NCBI GenBank assembly: GCA_025210475.1
Contig: JAOARW010000035.1
Coordinates: 124,001-188,000 of the forward strand
Length of the DNA: 64,000 bases
DNA from: Carboxylicivirga sp.
GTDB taxonomy: Bacteria > Bacteroidota > Bacteroidia > Bacteroidales > Marinilabiliaceae
Direction: 5' to 3'
In this document: in pieces, positions 63,608 through 64,000 of the stretch
How the letters are laid out: every line of letters starts with the position of its first letter
How positions within the stretch are numbered: position 1 is the first letter of the stretch
Notes under the pieces: generated by a model
The model's input: the letters and a program-made list of their open reading frames with translations, nothing else
Told to the model about the DNA's origin: nothing
The model's database searches: none
Made by a program: the position numbers and the translations under genes

Positions 63608-63627
63608 TTGCTAAATTGTTTTAGCAA
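63608..63627. other. Short perfect hairpin after the kinase gene
   Basis: TTGCTAAA, loop TTGT and TTTAGCAA form an 8-bp stem 40 bp after the kinase stop, without a T run. It may be a weak transcript end or an operator. The remaining gap to 63809 also contains widely spaced inverted arms TTTCCTTGT (63712-63720) and ACAAGGAAA (63763-63771). Confidence 0.35.
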
Positions 63628-63809
63628 AATTCAACTTCGTTCAAGTATTATTTATAGTTTTACAGCTCATGTGCTAATAGAGAGGCTTATATGAGTGTGT
63701 TTGTTGCAATGTTTCCTTGTGTTGAATAACATTGGTGGAATTGTAAATAAACAGAGAGGAAAACAAGGAAAGAGTAAGTGTTATTTAATGAGAGATAAAT
63801 TTTAGATTT

Positions 63810-64000
63810 ATGAGAACAAAGATCAGTTTAGTAATTCTTGTCTGTAGTTTGTTCAGTGCCATCAATATTTTGGCACAGAATTATAACGAGACATTGTGGT
63901 ATGAGTATCCGGCTACCGATTGGCGCACGCAGGCTCTTCATCTGGGAAATGGCTATATGGGTGCTTCTTTTTACGGAGGTGTTCAAACCGAGCGTTTCGA
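63810..64000 (+). CDS. GH95-type glycosidase, N-terminal fragment cut by the window edge
   Basis: An ATG at 63810 opens a frame that stays open to the last base (63 full codons). A signal peptide (about 1-22, ending NILAQ) is followed by LHLGNGYMGASFYGGVQTERF. That matches the N-terminal domain of GH95 enzymes, where PLGNGRLGAMVFGG-type sequence is characteristic. GH95 members are alpha-L-fucosidases or alpha-L-galactosidases of about 750-800 residues, so roughly 700 residues lie beyond the window. The preceding 241 bp separate it from the histidine kinase; it probably starts a further glycan locus. Confidence 0.75.
   Translation, partial: MRTKISLVILVCSLFSAINILAQNYNETLWYEYPATDWRTQALHLGNGYMGASFYGGVQTERF

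Overview
The window looks like a chromosome segment of an AT-rich, glycan-degrading Bacteroidota bacterium, probably a marine or sediment Bacteroidales/Marinilabiliales-type organism. The evidence is two SusC/SusD pairs, many Sec/SPII lipoproteins with short C-terminated signal peptides, a hybrid two-component system (HTCS) sensor, -7 elements of the form TAnnTTTG, and the near absence of Shine-Dalgarno sequences. No tRNA, rRNA, CRISPR array, transposase or phage gene was seen.

Region 1 (1-21.5 kb) is a polysaccharide utilisation locus. A 5'-truncated SusC and its SusD are followed by a terminator. Then come two GH116 enzymes bracketing a secreted RbsD/FucU-like mutarotase and a GH20 hexosaminidase. 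After a 457-bp gap full of hairpins there is a tightly packed seven-gene operon (11968-21475): an HZS-alpha-like haem protein, a propeller/di-haem peroxidase-like protein, a propeller lipoprotein, an iron alcohol dehydrogenase, a DeoC-like aldolase, an FGGY kinase and an unfamiliar permease. The kinase, aldolase, Fe-dehydrogenase, mutarotase and permease mirror the logic of the fucose operon, but with a different aldolase fold and no isomerase. This is the best candidate here for an undescribed sugar pathway.

Region 2 (21.6-30.8 kb) is regulatory: a RidA/FkbO-like protein, the HTCS sensor, a beta-propeller glycosidase-like lipoprotein, and two paralogous ROK repressors. The first ROK gene carries a perfect 11-bp inverted repeat over its own -7 element.

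Region 3 (30.8-49.9 kb) is a second locus: SusC/SusD, three lipoproteins sharing DUF5018-like repeats (one fused to a GHL10 barrel, one to a phosphodiester glycosidase), another GHL10 protein, a sodium symporter, a DUF4434 protein, an AGE-family epimerase, a FAD oxidoreductase lipoprotein and a GH92 mannosidase. Together they suggest a mannose/HexNAc-containing glycan, possibly with phosphodiester linkages.

Region 4 (50-61.5 kb) is a membrane-stress module. A divergent XRE regulator-PLD nuclease pair faces YjfI-like, PspA, YqiJ-like, YqiK-type flotillin, a 1632-residue DUF3686-type AAA+ ATPase and a TerB-like protein. Three copies of a 136-180 bp repeat lie in and beside it. The divergent promoter carries three TGCTAAT boxes about 40 bp apart.

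Region 5 (61.5-64 kb) holds a soluble PAS-PAS histidine kinase and the first 63 codons of a GH95-type glycosidase cut by the window edge.
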